From positions 3,844,001 through 3,908,000 of the forward strand of contig CBDFNN010000004.1 in NCBI GenBank assembly GCA_965250215.1: a stretch of DNA of 64,000 nt. The letters are read 5' to 3'. This document shows positions 1-8,873 of this stretch, one piece after another; positions within the stretch are counted from its first letter, which is position 1; the number at the start of each line of letters is the position of its first letter. The translations under genes and the position numbers were made by a program. Below the pieces are notes generated by a model. It saw nothing but the letters and a program-made list of their open reading frames with translations. It ran no database searches and was not told the origin of the DNA. Source of the DNA: CBDFNN01 sp965250215. GTDB lineage: Bacteria > Bacteroidota > Rhodothermia > Rhodothermales > DATKEJ01.

Positions 1-2
1 AG

Positions 3-254
3 AAACTTGCTCGTCAGATTAGAAATGAAGATAATTCATCTGAAAAGGACCGGATGGAAGGCGAATTGGAGACTCTCCTGACAGATATCTTTGATCGAAA
101 GCAAGAAAATATGGAAAGCCGTCTTCAGAAGAAATCAGAGAGATTGGATGAAGAAAAAGCTGAGTTGGCCGAGCGGAAATCAAATAGATCAAAAATGCTT
201 GAAGATCGAAAAGCAGAATTGCTTCGTTCTAAGAGTAAGAAGCTGCGTTGGTAG
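3..254 (+). CDS. C-terminal part of a coiled-coil protein (5' truncated by window edge)
   Basis: The frame is open from the first bases of the window to a TAG at 252-254, giving about 83 residues. An internal ATG at 54 exists, but the frame continues upstream without a stop, so the gene most likely begins outside the window. The visible part is almost entirely charged (Lys, Glu, Arg) with heptad-like leucines, as expected for a coiled coil, and ends in KKLRW. I do not recognise the family. A clear terminator follows 28 bp downstream, so this is the last gene of its transcript. Confidence 0.6.
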   Translation, partial: KLARQIRNEDNSSEKDRMEGELETLLTDIFDRKQENMESRLQKKSERLDEEKAELAERKSNRSKMLEDRKAELLRSKSKKLRW

Positions 255-281
255 AGAACTTTATCTAAATTGATTCATCTT

Positions 282-319
282 AAAACGTCTTAGAATACCA
301 ACTAAGGCGTTTTTCTTTT
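282..319 (+). terminator. Rho-independent terminator
   Basis: A 12-bp stem (282-293 with 302-313, one U-G pair, starting AAAACG) closes an 8-nt loop and runs into a T-rich tract at 310-319. It ends the upstream coiled-coil gene and separates it from the amidase gene. Confidence 0.8.
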
Positions 320-434
320 ACTGTATCCACTCTGCCACTACTCCGTGCGTCTTGGAATAGAACGACTCTTTAGAACGCACTACTAGGGTCTAAGCACAGT
401 ATTTTATTATATTCTGACTCCTATCTCACCATCA

Positions 435-2729
435 TTGCGAGCATCCAGCCTAATACTAAGTTTTCTTATAACCTTTTATTGCGTCGACTCTCTCTCAGCG
501 CAGGATAGGACAGGTATAGACCGGATCTCCTTTCATAAGAGAAGAGACGCGAAAGGCTGGGTTCCTAGATTTGAAATCAGGGAAAAGCTAGATGCTGGCG
601 CGATAAAGATCGTTAAGAACGGATTGGTGGTAGACATACGTTTCGATGGTGTTTTTACCGACTCAACGACAGTCCTTGAGCCCCCTAGTGGTCCAATTTT
701 GGACTATTCGATTGTGCAGGATTCAAGCGGGCTTTCCGTTAAGCTCGTCCTTGATAATCGCTTCCCGGTAAAGATGGTCCATTATCCAGATCTAGCTTCC
801 ACTCATCATCTGGTTGCACTAAACTACGCGTCCAAGGCTATCCGCACGGCAGCAAATGAAGCGGAGAAGTCCTCCCTCGAAGACGATCTTAGGTCAACAA
901 AGCAGGCTCAGCAGCTAAAGTTTGAGGAGAGGCAAAGACGTCAGAATGAGTTAAAAAAACAGCTAGCACGTCAGGCAGCGATCTTCAATGATCGGCAAGA
1001 ACAGAAAGAGGAAGATCGGATTTCTCAGGAGAAAGCCGAGGCTGCTGAGAATCTTAGAGCACTGCTTTCTCAAAACGCAGTCGACGAAGCAAGGGAGGAG
1101 CAAAGGCTCGAGGAGGCGAAGGTCGAGACTGACAGACTTGCCCAAATCGATTCAGAAAGAATTGCAGCCAAACTTGAAGAACAAAAGAGAGCTGATGATG
1201 CAAAATTGGAACGTGAACGACTGGCAAAGATCGAGGCAGACCGGGATGAAGCTGCGTTGGCTGAACAACAACGGCTTGAAGAGGAAGGCATCGAAAATGA
1301 ACGACTCGCCAAAATCGAAGCCGACAAGGAAGCGACCGATCTCGCCGAACAACAGAGACTTGAAGAAGAGCGCATCGAAAATGCTCGACTCGCCAAAATC
1401 GAAGCCGACAAGAATGCAGCCGATCTCGCTGAACAACAGAGACTCGAAGAAGAGCGCATTGAGAATGCTCGACTCTCCAAAATCGAAGCCGACAAGAATG
1501 CAGCTGATCTCGCCGAACAACAGAGACTCGACGAAGAGCGCATTGAGAATGCTCGACTCGCCAAAATCGAAGCCGACAAGAATGCAGCCGATCTTGCCGA
1601 GCAGCAAAGACTCGAGGATGACCGCATCGAAAAGGAGCGCCTGGCAAAAATTGAGACTGACAAAAAAGCCCAAGAACTTGCTGAGCAAAAGTTAAAGGAA
1701 GAACAGAGAATTGAAAATCTAAAGATTCAAGAAAATGAGCGGGAAAAGGCCCTAGAAGATGAGCGAAATCGAGCAGCACGAGAAGAACGTCAGAAGGAAT
1801 CTCAAAAAAAGAAGCTTGTAGCTGAGAGAGAAAAAGCTGAAAGAGAAGCCGCTAAGAGATTTGAACAAGACAAGAAAAGGCGAGAGAAAGAGCTTAAAAG
1901 AATTGACCAAGCACAACACGAAGAACAGGACAAGATCGTATTTGAGAAGGGTAATCTTATCAAAGCAGCTGAGGAAAGAAGAGAAGCAGCAAGCAATGAG
2001 ATCGCTCGATGGAAAATGGATTGCATCGTCATTGATGCTGGTCACGGTGGAACCGACCCAGGAACACTGTACAACGGTGTCATGGAAAAGGATGTTAACC
2101 TAGCTGTTGCACTGAAACTTGGCAAGCTCATCTCGGAGAACCTAAATATTAGAGTCATTTACACCCGTGATCGTGACGTTCTTGTCCCACTGGAAAAAAG
2201 AGGGCCCGTGGCAAATGTGCTCTGTGGCAAACTGTTTGTCTCTCTTCATAGCAACGGACACTGGAGTCGTGAAGCCTCGGGAACGGAGACCTACTTCTTG
2301 GGCCTGAACTATTCCGACGCCGCAAGAGAAGTTATGGATAGAGAGAATAGGGTGGTTGACTATCAAACCGACGGAAACTTAGTCGACAAGCAACTCGATC
2401 ATGACAAGATGATCAGACAGACACTTATGCAAAGCGCATTCCTGCGCGAAAGCCAAACATTATCCTCCATTGTTCAGCGTGAATTCTCCAAGTCTGGACG
2501 TATCAGCCGTGGCGTTAAGCAGGCCGGATTCATTGTCCTTTACACAGCATCTATGCCCGCCGTCTTAGTTGAGTTAGGATTCTTAAGCAATTCAGAAGAG
2601 GCAAGACTACTGAGCTCTGATAAGGGACAGACAGATACGGCACAAGCCCTCTATGAGGCAATTGCAAAGTACAAGGGCCTATACGAAGAAGCTCTCGAAG
2701 AAGTAGCCGCTGAGTCTTCCAGTGAGTGA
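435..2729 (+). CDS. Secreted N-acetylmuramoyl-L-alanine amidase with long coiled coil
   Basis: 764 residues. A signal peptide (about residues 1-22, ending LSAQ) directs it to the periplasm. Residues about 135-530 form a charged coiled coil that includes five near-identical 28-residue repeats. The C-terminal Amidase_3 domain (about 530-745) has the zinc and catalytic motifs IDAGHGG (near 533), MEKDVNL, LHSNGH and VELGF, so it should cleave the amide bond between muramic acid and the stem peptide. The start is TTG at 435; no in-frame ATG precedes the signal peptide. A coiled coil plus amidase recalls division or cell-separation amidases and their activators, but that role is inference. apt overlaps its end by 8 bp. 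Confidence 0.88.
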   Translation: MRASSLILSFLITFYCVDSLSAQDRTGIDRISFHKRRDAKGWVPRFEIREKLDAGAIKIVKNGLVVDIRFDGVFTDSTTVLEPPSGPILDYSIVQDSSGLSVKLVLDNRFPVKMVHYPDLASTHHLVALNYASKAIRTAANEAEKSSLEDDLRSTKQAQQLKFEERQRRQNELKKQLARQAAIFNDRQEQKEEDRISQEKAEAAENLRALLSQNAVDEAREEQRLEEAKVETDRLAQIDSERIAAKLEEQKRADDAKLERERLAKIEADRDEAALAEQQRLEEEGIENERLAKIEADKEATDLAEQQRLEEERIENARLAKIEADKNAADLAEQQRLEEERIENARLSKIEADKNAADLAEQQRLDEERIENARLAKIEADKNAADLAEQQRLEDDRIEKERLAKIETDKKAQELAEQKLKEEQRIENLKIQENEREKALEDERNRAAREERQKESQKKKLVAEREKAEREAAKRFEQDKKRREKELKRIDQAQHEEQDKIVFEKGNLIKAAEERREAASNEIARWKMDCIVIDAGHGGTDPGTLYNGVMEKDVNLAVALKLGKLISENLNIRVIYTRDRDVLVPLEKRGPVANVLCGKLFVSLHSNGHWSREASGTETYFLGLNYSDAAREVMDRENRVVDYQTDGNLVDKQLDHDKMIRQTLMQSAFLRESQTLSSIVQREFSKSGRISRGVKQAGFIVLYTASMPAVLVELGFLSNSEEARLLSSDKGQTDTAQALYEAIAKYKGLYEEALEEVAAESSSE
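1257..1676 (+). repeat. 84-bp tandem repeat x5 inside the amidase gene
   Basis: Five in-frame units of 84 bp (starting 1257, 1341, 1425, 1509, 1593) each encode a 28-residue helix-forming segment beginning LAEQQRLEEE. The units at 1341-1592 are nearly identical at DNA level, including silent positions, so they expanded recently. 28 residues equal four heptads, so copy-number change alters rod length without breaking the coiled-coil register. Confidence 0.9.
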
Positions 2730-3252
2730 GCAAGCCCTTCGGAGAATTCAGTCAGCGATAATCACGGTGCCTGACTTTCCCTCGCCAGGAATCCAATTCA
2801 AAGACATCACTCCTATTCTCAGAGATGCTGAACTATTGCGTCTAGGTGCAGATCTGCTCGCAGCTCCTTTTCTCAATACTGAGCTTACGCATATTGCCGG
2901 TATCGAGTCGCGCGGATTTATTATGGGTGCCATGATGGCAGAACGCTTAAACTGCGGATTCATTCCTATTAGAAAAAGTGGTAAGCTACCTCGTGAAACC
3001 TATTCTCAGTCCTACGACCTTGAATATGGTTCATCAGAATTAGAAATACACTTAGATGATCTGTCAGAGAATGACCTCGTTGTTGTACATGATGATGTCT
3101 TGGCCACAGGCGGAACGGCAGCCGCTACCACCGCACTCATCAACCAAACCGGGGCAAAAATCGTAGGATTCTCTTTTATTATGGAACTGTCATTTCTTGG
3201 CGGCAGATCTAAAATCTCAGACTTCAGCTGCGACTGTTTGCTTTCTTATTGA
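2722..3252 (+). CDS. apt: Adenine phosphoribosyltransferase
   Basis: 176 residues, the usual size for bacterial Apt, which makes AMP from adenine and PRPP in purine salvage. The PRPP-binding loop HDDVLATGGTA lies at about residues 122-132. The N-terminus has the family pattern (FPSPGIQFKDITPIL) and the region ESRGF(I)MGA is typical of Apt. The start is GTG at 2722, inside the end of the amidase gene (8-bp overlap), so translational coupling is likely although the functions are unrelated. Confidence 0.93.
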   Translation: MSEQALRRIQSAIITVPDFPSPGIQFKDITPILRDAELLRLGADLLAAPFLNTELTHIAGIESRGFIMGAMMAERLNCGFIPIRKSGKLPRETYSQSYDLEYGSSELEIHLDDLSENDLVVVHDDVLATGGTAAATTALINQTGAKIVGFSFIMELSFLGGRSKISDFSCDCLLSY

Positions 3253-3278
3253 AATTGAAACTAACAGCAAAAAACTAC

Positions 3279-3659
3279 TTACTTCCAAGCTACACAAGAT
3301 ATTTCGACGTCTACGTCAGCTGGTAGTCTCGATACTTCGACAGTAGCTCTCGCTGGTGGATCTAAGGGGAATCTGGATCCATAAACTTCATTGACTCGAG
3401 AAAAATCATTCATGTCCTTAAGGAAAATCGTCGAGCGAACAACATCCGAAAAACTCATCTTTCCGGCTTTGAGAACAGCTTCGAGATTTTTCATCACTTG
3501 CTCGGCTTGAACCGCAACATCGCCTTCAACAAGTTTCTGTGTTGCCGGGTCAATGGGCACCTGACCCGAGCAGTAAAGAGTGTTTCCGGCAAAAACCGCC
3601 TGACTGTAGGGCCCAAGCGCTGCTGGTGCGTCTTCGGTATGAATGATCTTTTTTGCCAT
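3279..3659 (-). CDS. ridA: RidA family reactive imine/enamine deaminase
   Basis: 126 residues, full length for YjgF/YER057c/UK114 proteins, which hydrolyse 2-aminoacrylate and related imines released by PLP enzymes. Family signatures seen are ALGPYSQAV, LYCSGQVPIDP and the C-terminal PPARATVEVSRLP, which contains the substrate-binding arginine. The ATG start at 3659 is followed by the standard N-terminus. It converges on apt with a 26-bp gap. Confidence 0.93.
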   Translation of the reverse strand: MAKKIIHTEDAPAALGPYSQAVFAGNTLYCSGQVPIDPATQKLVEGDVAVQAEQVMKNLEAVLKAGKMSFSDVVRSTIFLKDMNDFSRVNEVYGSRFPLDPPARATVEVSRLPADVDVEISCVAWK

Positions 3660-3708
3660 AATTATTCTCCTTTTTAGATTAGATTGTTCGTTATAAACTA
3701 AGAATACA

Positions 3709-4620
3709 ATGCATCAATTGAAGCTACATAGCTGGAAAGAGTGTATGAGCTGTTTCTTTTTGGCGGCTCTATTTTTTAGTTGCTCTTCAGAAACCCAAAA
3801 AGAACAAGAAATTGATTCTGAGTATGTTGCATCCCTTATGGAATGGAGGCAGAATAGAGAAAGTAAACTTCGGGCAGAAGAAGGATATCTGAGCTTGGCA
3901 GGCTTCCACTGGCTTGAGGAGGGAAGTTATGTTTTGGGCGACATGGGGAGTGCTGATATCGTATTTCCGGATGGAAGTACAAATGGTTCGTTTGGAAAAT
4001 TGTTAGTTGAAAGCGATAGCATAGCATTCTTTATGGACGAGAGCGAGGATACAAAGAAAAGGCTGTCAGTAAATGATAGCCCAATTGAAAAGATTACAGT
4101 AAATCGAACGAAATTCTATGTTATCAAGAGAAATGAAAAGATGGCTCTGAGAATTGAATGGCTGGACGCACCGTCTCGAAGTGATTTTACTTCGATTGAG
4201 TATTTCAATATTGATACGAGCTTTACCATCCCAGCAAAATTTGAATTGTACGACGAAGGAAAGCCAATTCGAGTAGGGAACGTGAAGGAATATGTATCGG
4301 ACGAAGTCTCCCATGGAGATTTGATATTTGAGCTTTTTGGAGAAGACTATCGTCTACAAAGCATGAACGATCCAGACGAAGGAAAGTACTTTGTGATATT
4401 TAGCGATGAGACAAACTCAGAAACAACATATGGAGGAGGGCGATTTATGTGGGTGGAAGGTCCAGATTCAGATGGCAATACGGTCATCGATTTTAATCGG
4501 GCTTACAATCCACCTTGCGCTTTTACAAAGTTCTCGACTTGTCCAATTCCACCCGAACAAAATCGACTGAGGGGATCGATAGAAGCGGGCGAACGTAAAT
4601 ATGAACACACCACTAGCTAG
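3709..4620 (+). CDS. DUF1684 lipoprotein
   Basis: 303 residues. The N-terminus has a hydrophobic segment ending FFSCSS, a lipobox-like cysteine near residue 25. ATG at 3745 is a possible alternative start that gives a more standard lipoprotein signal. The segment GYLSLAGFHWLEEGSY and the C-terminal FNRAYNPPCAF followed by CPIPPEQNRL are hallmarks of DUF1684, a Bacteroidota family of unknown biochemical role. It is followed after 23 bp by a T9SS cargo gene. Confidence 0.85.
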   Translation: MHQLKLHSWKECMSCFFLAALFFSCSSETQKEQEIDSEYVASLMEWRQNRESKLRAEEGYLSLAGFHWLEEGSYVLGDMGSADIVFPDGSTNGSFGKLLVESDSIAFFMDESEDTKKRLSVNDSPIEKITVNRTKFYVIKRNEKMALRIEWLDAPSRSDFTSIEYFNIDTSFTIPAKFELYDEGKPIRVGNVKEYVSDEVSHGDLIFELFGEDYRLQSMNDPDEGKYFVIFSDETNSETTYGGGRFMWVEGPDSDGNTVIDFNRAYNPPCAFTKFSTCPIPPEQNRLRGSIEAGERKYEHTTS

Positions 4621-4643
4621 TATTTAGCACCGAAAGCACCAAC

Positions 4644-5765
4644 ATGAAATTCTTTACAACAGCGCTCCTGACAGCGTGTTTTACTCTAATTCCGTTTTTA
4701 CTATCTGCACAAGTTCAATTTGAACTTGAAATTACTGTTGTCGCAGAAGGCGGAGGTGATCTTGTTCGTCAAGATATTATGACAGTTTGCTTTGCCGCTA
4801 ATTCGGTGGACGATATCACAACTGCTGACCCCAACGATCATGTACTCCCTCCTATTCCGCCCAGTGGTTACGATGTGCGCATGAGAAATCCCAATCAGGT
4901 TGGAAGATTCCTTGAGGCCTCAACGGATTGTCGGTCACTTCCGGAAAACGCTGGTGATTCAAGTATCCTTGACTTGATTTATCAACCGGGTCCGATTGTC
5001 GATCGGGTAACACTCAGTTGGGACGATGAAAAACTTAGAAGTACTCCAGCCCTCGGAGGTGTTCAATTGTCCGATCAATTCGGTGGAGCAGTTCTTCCCA
5101 CAATTGACATGGCTAGCAACTCCAGTTTTTCTATTGCAAGTGAAGACACGGGCTTTGACCTAGATATTAGATTGACTTTCAATTTCGCTGCTCCTTTCCT
5201 CCCTGTAGAATTAACAAATTTTGAAGCTTCTGCCGTAGGATTCAGGGTCGACCTTAACTGGACGACAGCCAGTGAAACTAACAATAGCGGCTTTGAAATC
5301 CATTCACGATCCCAAGGGGATTCAAACTGGATTAACCGAGGCTTTGTTGAGGGACACGGATCTACCCTAGAGGCGCAATATTATGGTTTCTCAGTGAGAG
5401 ATCTAAGACCCGGAATCCATCACTTCCGATTGAAGCAAATTGACTTCGATGGTGCTTTTGAATTTCACCCTATCATAGAACTGGTCGTCGATTTTCCGAA
5501 CACTTATTCACTTTCTTCTGCATATCCGAATCCCTTTAATCCTAGTTCAAACTTTACCTTGATTTTGAGAGAAAAGCAGGAAGTGCAAATAGATCTTGTG
5601 GATGCATTGGGAACGGTTCAACAGGTCATTTTTGACGGAGTGATACAAGCTGGAAATGCCAAATCTTTCACCATACGAGCAGAAGGTCTGAGCACTGGCA
5701 TCTATTTCTACCGAGCTAGAGGTGAATACTTCCAAGCAAGCAAAAAAGTCGTCCTGCTTCGTTAA
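4644..5765 (+). CDS. T9SS type A sorting domain-containing protein (paralogue 1)
   Basis: 373 residues. Signal peptide about 1-22 (ending LLSAQ). The N-terminal 180 residues are a beta-rich domain I do not recognise. Next comes a module starting FLPVELTNFEAS with WTTASETNNSGFEI, seen in three proteins of this window. The C-terminal T9SS sorting domain starts at SSAYPNPFNPSS and ends KKVVLLR. It is expected to cross the outer membrane by the type IX system and be released or surface-anchored. The next gene is a clear paralogue, so the pair arose by tandem duplication. Confidence 0.88.
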   Translation: MKFFTTALLTACFTLIPFLLSAQVQFELEITVVAEGGGDLVRQDIMTVCFAANSVDDITTADPNDHVLPPIPPSGYDVRMRNPNQVGRFLEASTDCRSLPENAGDSSILDLIYQPGPIVDRVTLSWDDEKLRSTPALGGVQLSDQFGGAVLPTIDMASNSSFSIASEDTGFDLDIRLTFNFAAPFLPVELTNFEASAVGFRVDLNWTTASETNNSGFEIHSRSQGDSNWINRGFVEGHGSTLEAQYYGFSVRDLRPGIHHFRLKQIDFDGAFEFHPIIELVVDFPNTYSLSSAYPNPFNPSSNFTLILREKQEVQIDLVDALGTVQQVIFDGVIQAGNAKSFTIRAEGLSTGIYFYRARGEYFQASKKVVLLR

Positions 5766-5860
5766 AAGGACCTCTCTCGGTCAGTTCAATCTCGAAGACC
5801 TTTTCCAGCGATTAGTTTACTGGCTTTATAAAGACCATAGTCCTATATTGTTACATGTGC

Positions 5861-5878
5861 ATATAGCGTTAGCTATAT
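5861..5878 (+). promoter_or_regulatory. Hairpin in the leader of the second T9SS paralogue
   Basis: A perfect 7-bp stem (ATATAGC with GCTATAT) around a 4-nt loop GTTA lies 62 bp upstream of the next start codon. No T tract follows, so it is not a terminator. It could be an operator or leader hairpin; the function is unknown. Confidence 0.35.
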
Positions 5879-5940
5879 AGGTATATCACGGCAGCTTGGA
5901 GGCAGCTCGTGATTGCAATTCAAGCAAAGAGGTCATTTCT

Positions 5941-7074
5941 ATGAGGCAATTCCTACTAGTCGTTTTTCTAGTATTCGGTTCAATTAATATGACATCAGCA
6001 CAAGATGTTGACGTCTCTATTCCAATTTCTGTAGCCGGTGACGAAGACAGGGCCAATATCCTGACCCTCCGTATTGCCAGCAGGGCTTCAGACGAAATCT
6101 CTCCTTTGGATGAATACGATAGTATTATTGCGCCTGTCCCCCCATCGAGCCAATACGATGTCAGGCTCAGAAATCCAATCATACCGTCATCAGTTGACGC
6201 GACGACAGATGCAAGAGCGACTCCGACGAATCTAACCGAGCCCTTCTTCTATGACATTATTTACCAGCCCGGATCTGGTAATACTGGGAAGAGTGAGATT
6301 AGGATAAACTGGGACCCAGCTGATATTGCCGCAATCCCCGAAATTGAGAGTATGACCCTTCAGGATAATATCACTGGGACTTTAATCGGGCCCATAGATA
6401 TGACCCAAGAGACCAGTTTTTCTATCACTGAGAATGATCAGCTATGGGGCGTTGACTTCCGAGTCGAGATTGGCTTCAATGCGCTCTTCCTCCCTGTCGA
6501 GCTTATTAATTTCCAAGCTGAGTTATATGATCGAGATGTAGAACTGCAGTGGGCAACCGCCAGTGAAGAAAATAACGCCGGTTTCGAAATTCAGCATTCG
6601 TCATTGACTAGCACTGGAGACTGGGAAAGTGTTGGATTTGTAGAAGGTCATGGGTCCACACTAGAGGAGCAGACCTACAGCTATAGAGTTGCGAATTTAG
6701 ATCCGGGACTGCACAAATTCCGCCTCAAGCAAGTAGACTACGATGGTCAATTTGAATATAGCCCGATAGTTGAAACAGTTGTTGACTTACCATCCACCCA
6801 TGCTTTGAGCTCGGCCTATCCCAATCCTTTTAACCCTTCGACCCAATTCAGTCTTAGCACTCGAGACAACAGTGAGGTCAAAGTGACATTATTCGATGCC
6901 CTCGGCAACTTGGTTGAAACTCTTTTCCATGGTAATTTCCGCGCTGGCCAAACGAAGCATTTTACGATAGATGGAAGCAAAATGGCGTCTGGTATATACC
7001 TCTATAGACTCGAAGGGACCAACGGCGCCGGAATCTCCTTCCATGACAGCAAGCGAATTAGCTATATCAAGTAG
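5941..7074 (+). CDS. T9SS type A sorting domain-containing protein (paralogue 2)
   Basis: 377 residues from ATG 5941. That start has an upstream AAGAGG ribosome-binding site and puts a signal peptide (ending TSAQ) at the very N-terminus; a TTG 45 bp earlier only adds a non-signal leader. Domain order matches the preceding gene: N-terminal beta domain with the shared (YDVR)-(R)NP pattern, the LPVELINFQAE module with WATASEENNAGFEI, then a C-terminal sorting domain from SSAYPNPFNPST. The ligand or enzymatic role is unknown. Confidence 0.88.
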   Translation: MRQFLLVVFLVFGSINMTSAQDVDVSIPISVAGDEDRANILTLRIASRASDEISPLDEYDSIIAPVPPSSQYDVRLRNPIIPSSVDATTDARATPTNLTEPFFYDIIYQPGSGNTGKSEIRINWDPADIAAIPEIESMTLQDNITGTLIGPIDMTQETSFSITENDQLWGVDFRVEIGFNALFLPVELINFQAELYDRDVELQWATASEENNAGFEIQHSSLTSTGDWESVGFVEGHGSTLEEQTYSYRVANLDPGLHKFRLKQVDYDGQFEYSPIVETVVDLPSTHALSSAYPNPFNPSTQFSLSTRDNSEVKVTLFDALGNLVETLFHGNFRAGQTKHFTIDGSKMASGIYLYRLEGTNGAGISFHDSKRISYIK

Positions 7075-7098
7075 CCTGCAGCCTCGCAAGATTTCGAA

Positions 7099-7614
7099 TC
7101 AGTGAAACCGCTGATCTAAAAGCTGCCCCCACTTTTTATTGTAGGGATGAACTTGTCTAACCTCTTTTCCGTTCGCGAAAACCGGATGGCCGGCATTCGC
7201 CCATTCAAAAATCGAACCCTCCAGATTGTAGACTTTTGAAAACCCTAGTGCCAGAAGCCGATCTGCCATTTTAGATGATCTATAGCCCACCGAACAATAG
7301 AGCACAATCGTTTGCTCGCGCTTTGATAGAAGATCTTCGGGAAAAGATCTAGTGCCGGGGTCAAGCCGTTTGGCATTCTGAAGATGGCTTCTTTCATATT
7401 CCTTTTCCTTTCTTACATCAAGAATCACAACAGAGCTATCAGTCTTTAACCAATGAGCTAAGGACTGTATCTGTAGCTGCTTCACCGCTGGAAACTCTGA
7501 TCTAATATCTCCTTTAATTTTATTCCAATTCATGTCTTGAGCGAAAAGGCTTTTCGACCAGAAAATGGAAATGCAAAGGAGAAAACAAATTGAAAAGAAG
7601 GAGGAAGGTCTCAT
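7099..7614 (-). CDS. Exported rhodanese-like domain protein
   Basis: 171 residues with a signal peptide (about 1-26, ending SLFAQ) and one rhodanese domain (about 45-155). The active-site loop is YCSVGYRSS, so the catalytic persulfide-forming cysteine is present. VVILDVRKEKEYERSH and the C-terminal LEGSIFEWANAGHPV are typical single-domain rhodanese features. A periplasmic sulfur-transfer or redox role is likely; the acceptor is unknown. It is divergent from mnmA, but a link to tRNA thiolation is unlikely because this protein is exported. Confidence 0.87.
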   Translation of the reverse strand: MRPSSFFSICFLLCISIFWSKSLFAQDMNWNKIKGDIRSEFPAVKQLQIQSLAHWLKTDSSVVILDVRKEKEYERSHLQNAKRLDPGTRSFPEDLLSKREQTIVLYCSVGYRSSKMADRLLALGFSKVYNLEGSIFEWANAGHPVFANGKEVRQVHPYNKKWGQLLDQRFH

Positions 7615-7757
7615 AGTATTTGGACTGATTAGAGCAAAAAAAGTCCCGTCTTGGATTGCTTAGAGTCCTAACATTCTACTCGAAGAACACCCTAGATGCC
7701 GGACGATCTAGGAACGGCTAATACAAGGCCACGTTGAAGGCGTCCAAGGATAAATTG

Positions 7758-8873
7758 ATGAACACAAAGGGGAAAGTACTGGTGGCTATGAGCGGTGGAG
7801 TTGACTCCTCCGTAGCGGCTGCGTTTCTGAAGGAGCAAGGCTACGACGTCGCCGGCATAACCATGAAAACTTGGGACTATACCCAAGCTGTCGCAAAATC
7901 GGGTAAAGAGGTCGGCTGTTGTTCCTTGGAATCGATGAATGACGCAAGATCGGTAGCTGTTAAAATGGACTTTCCGCATTTTATTGTCGACATACGGCAA
8001 GAGTTTGGTGACTGGGTCATAGATCGATTTGTTGGAGACTACCTGAATGGTATCACTCCCAACCCATGTGTTCTCTGTAACACCCACATTAAGTGGGCTG
8101 CGCTCTTAAAACGAGCCGATGATCTTGGTTGCGAATTTATTGCAACGGGCCACTACGCGCAAGTAAGGCATGATGCCGAATTGGACAGGCACATTGTTAG
8201 TAAGGGAGTTGACCAGAATAAAGATCAGAGTTATGTCTTGTGGGGCCTTCCTCAGGAGCACCTAGCCAGATCTATTTTCCCTCTAGGGAAGTTTACCAAA
8301 CCTCAGATCAGGCAAATGGCCACCGACTATGGCCTCGATGCGGTTGCTAACAAGCCCGACTCATACGAAATCTGCTTTATTCCGGATGATGACTATCGAG
8401 GCTTTCTGAAAAAGAGAGTCCCTAATCTTGAAAAAGACGTTGCGGGAGGATCTTTCGTTCTAGCCGATGGGAGTGTTGTTGGTGAGCATGAGGGCTATCC
8501 ATTCTTCACGATCGGACAGAGACGTGGTCTAGGTTCTACATTTGGAGAGCCAATGTATGTAACTCGGATAGATGCTGATACCAATACTGTGACATTGGGT
8601 CCCAAAGAGGAGCTAATGAAACAAAGCCTTACCGCTCACTCTGTCAATATGATCAAATACGAGAAAATTCCGGAGGAAATAATAGGCTGGGGTAAGATTA
8701 GATCTATGGATCCGGGTGCATCTTGCATTGCTTGGCAGAATGAATCTGCGGAACTACGTGTTGCATTCGCAACAAAGAGGAAAGCTATAACACCAGGCCA
8801 AGCCATTGTTGTCTATGAGGGCGATGACGTTGTTGGTGGTGGATGGATCAAAGCTGTGGATGCTGATAGCTAG
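7758..8873 (+). CDS. mnmA: tRNA-specific 2-thiouridylase MnmA
   Basis: 371 residues. It thiolates U34 of Lys, Glu and Gln tRNAs. Seen: the PP-loop SGGVDSS near the N-terminus, the nucleophile cysteine in NPCVLCN, the persulfide cysteine in EICFIPD, and FFTIGQRRGLG. I chose ATG 7758 because AAGGA at 7746-7750 sits 7 nt upstream; TTG 7734 would place that site inside the gene. The dipeptidase gene starts within its last 14 bp. Confidence 0.95.
   Translation: MNTKGKVLVAMSGGVDSSVAAAFLKEQGYDVAGITMKTWDYTQAVAKSGKEVGCCSLESMNDARSVAVKMDFPHFIVDIRQEFGDWVIDRFVGDYLNGITPNPCVLCNTHIKWAALLKRADDLGCEFIATGHYAQVRHDAELDRHIVSKGVDQNKDQSYVLWGLPQEHLARSIFPLGKFTKPQIRQMATDYGLDAVANKPDSYEICFIPDDDYRGFLKKRVPNLEKDVAGGSFVLADGSVVGEHEGYPFFTIGQRRGLGSTFGEPMYVTRIDADTNTVTLGPKEELMKQSLTAHSVNMIKYEKIPEEIIGWGKIRSMDPGASCIAWQNESAELRVAFATKRKAITPGQAIVVYEGDDVVGGGWIKAVDADS

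Noticed and set aside
1054..1779. Long minus-strand ORF (241 codons), plus others of 178-235 codons, opposite or within the amidase repeats
   Set aside because: They are shadow frames kept open by the 84-bp repeat composition. They give low-complexity Ser/Arg/Leu sequence with no domain, and the amidase frame explains the region.
7734..7757. TTG start for mnmA
   Set aside because: The AAGGA ribosome-binding site at 7746-7750 lies inside this extension and is properly placed for ATG 7758.
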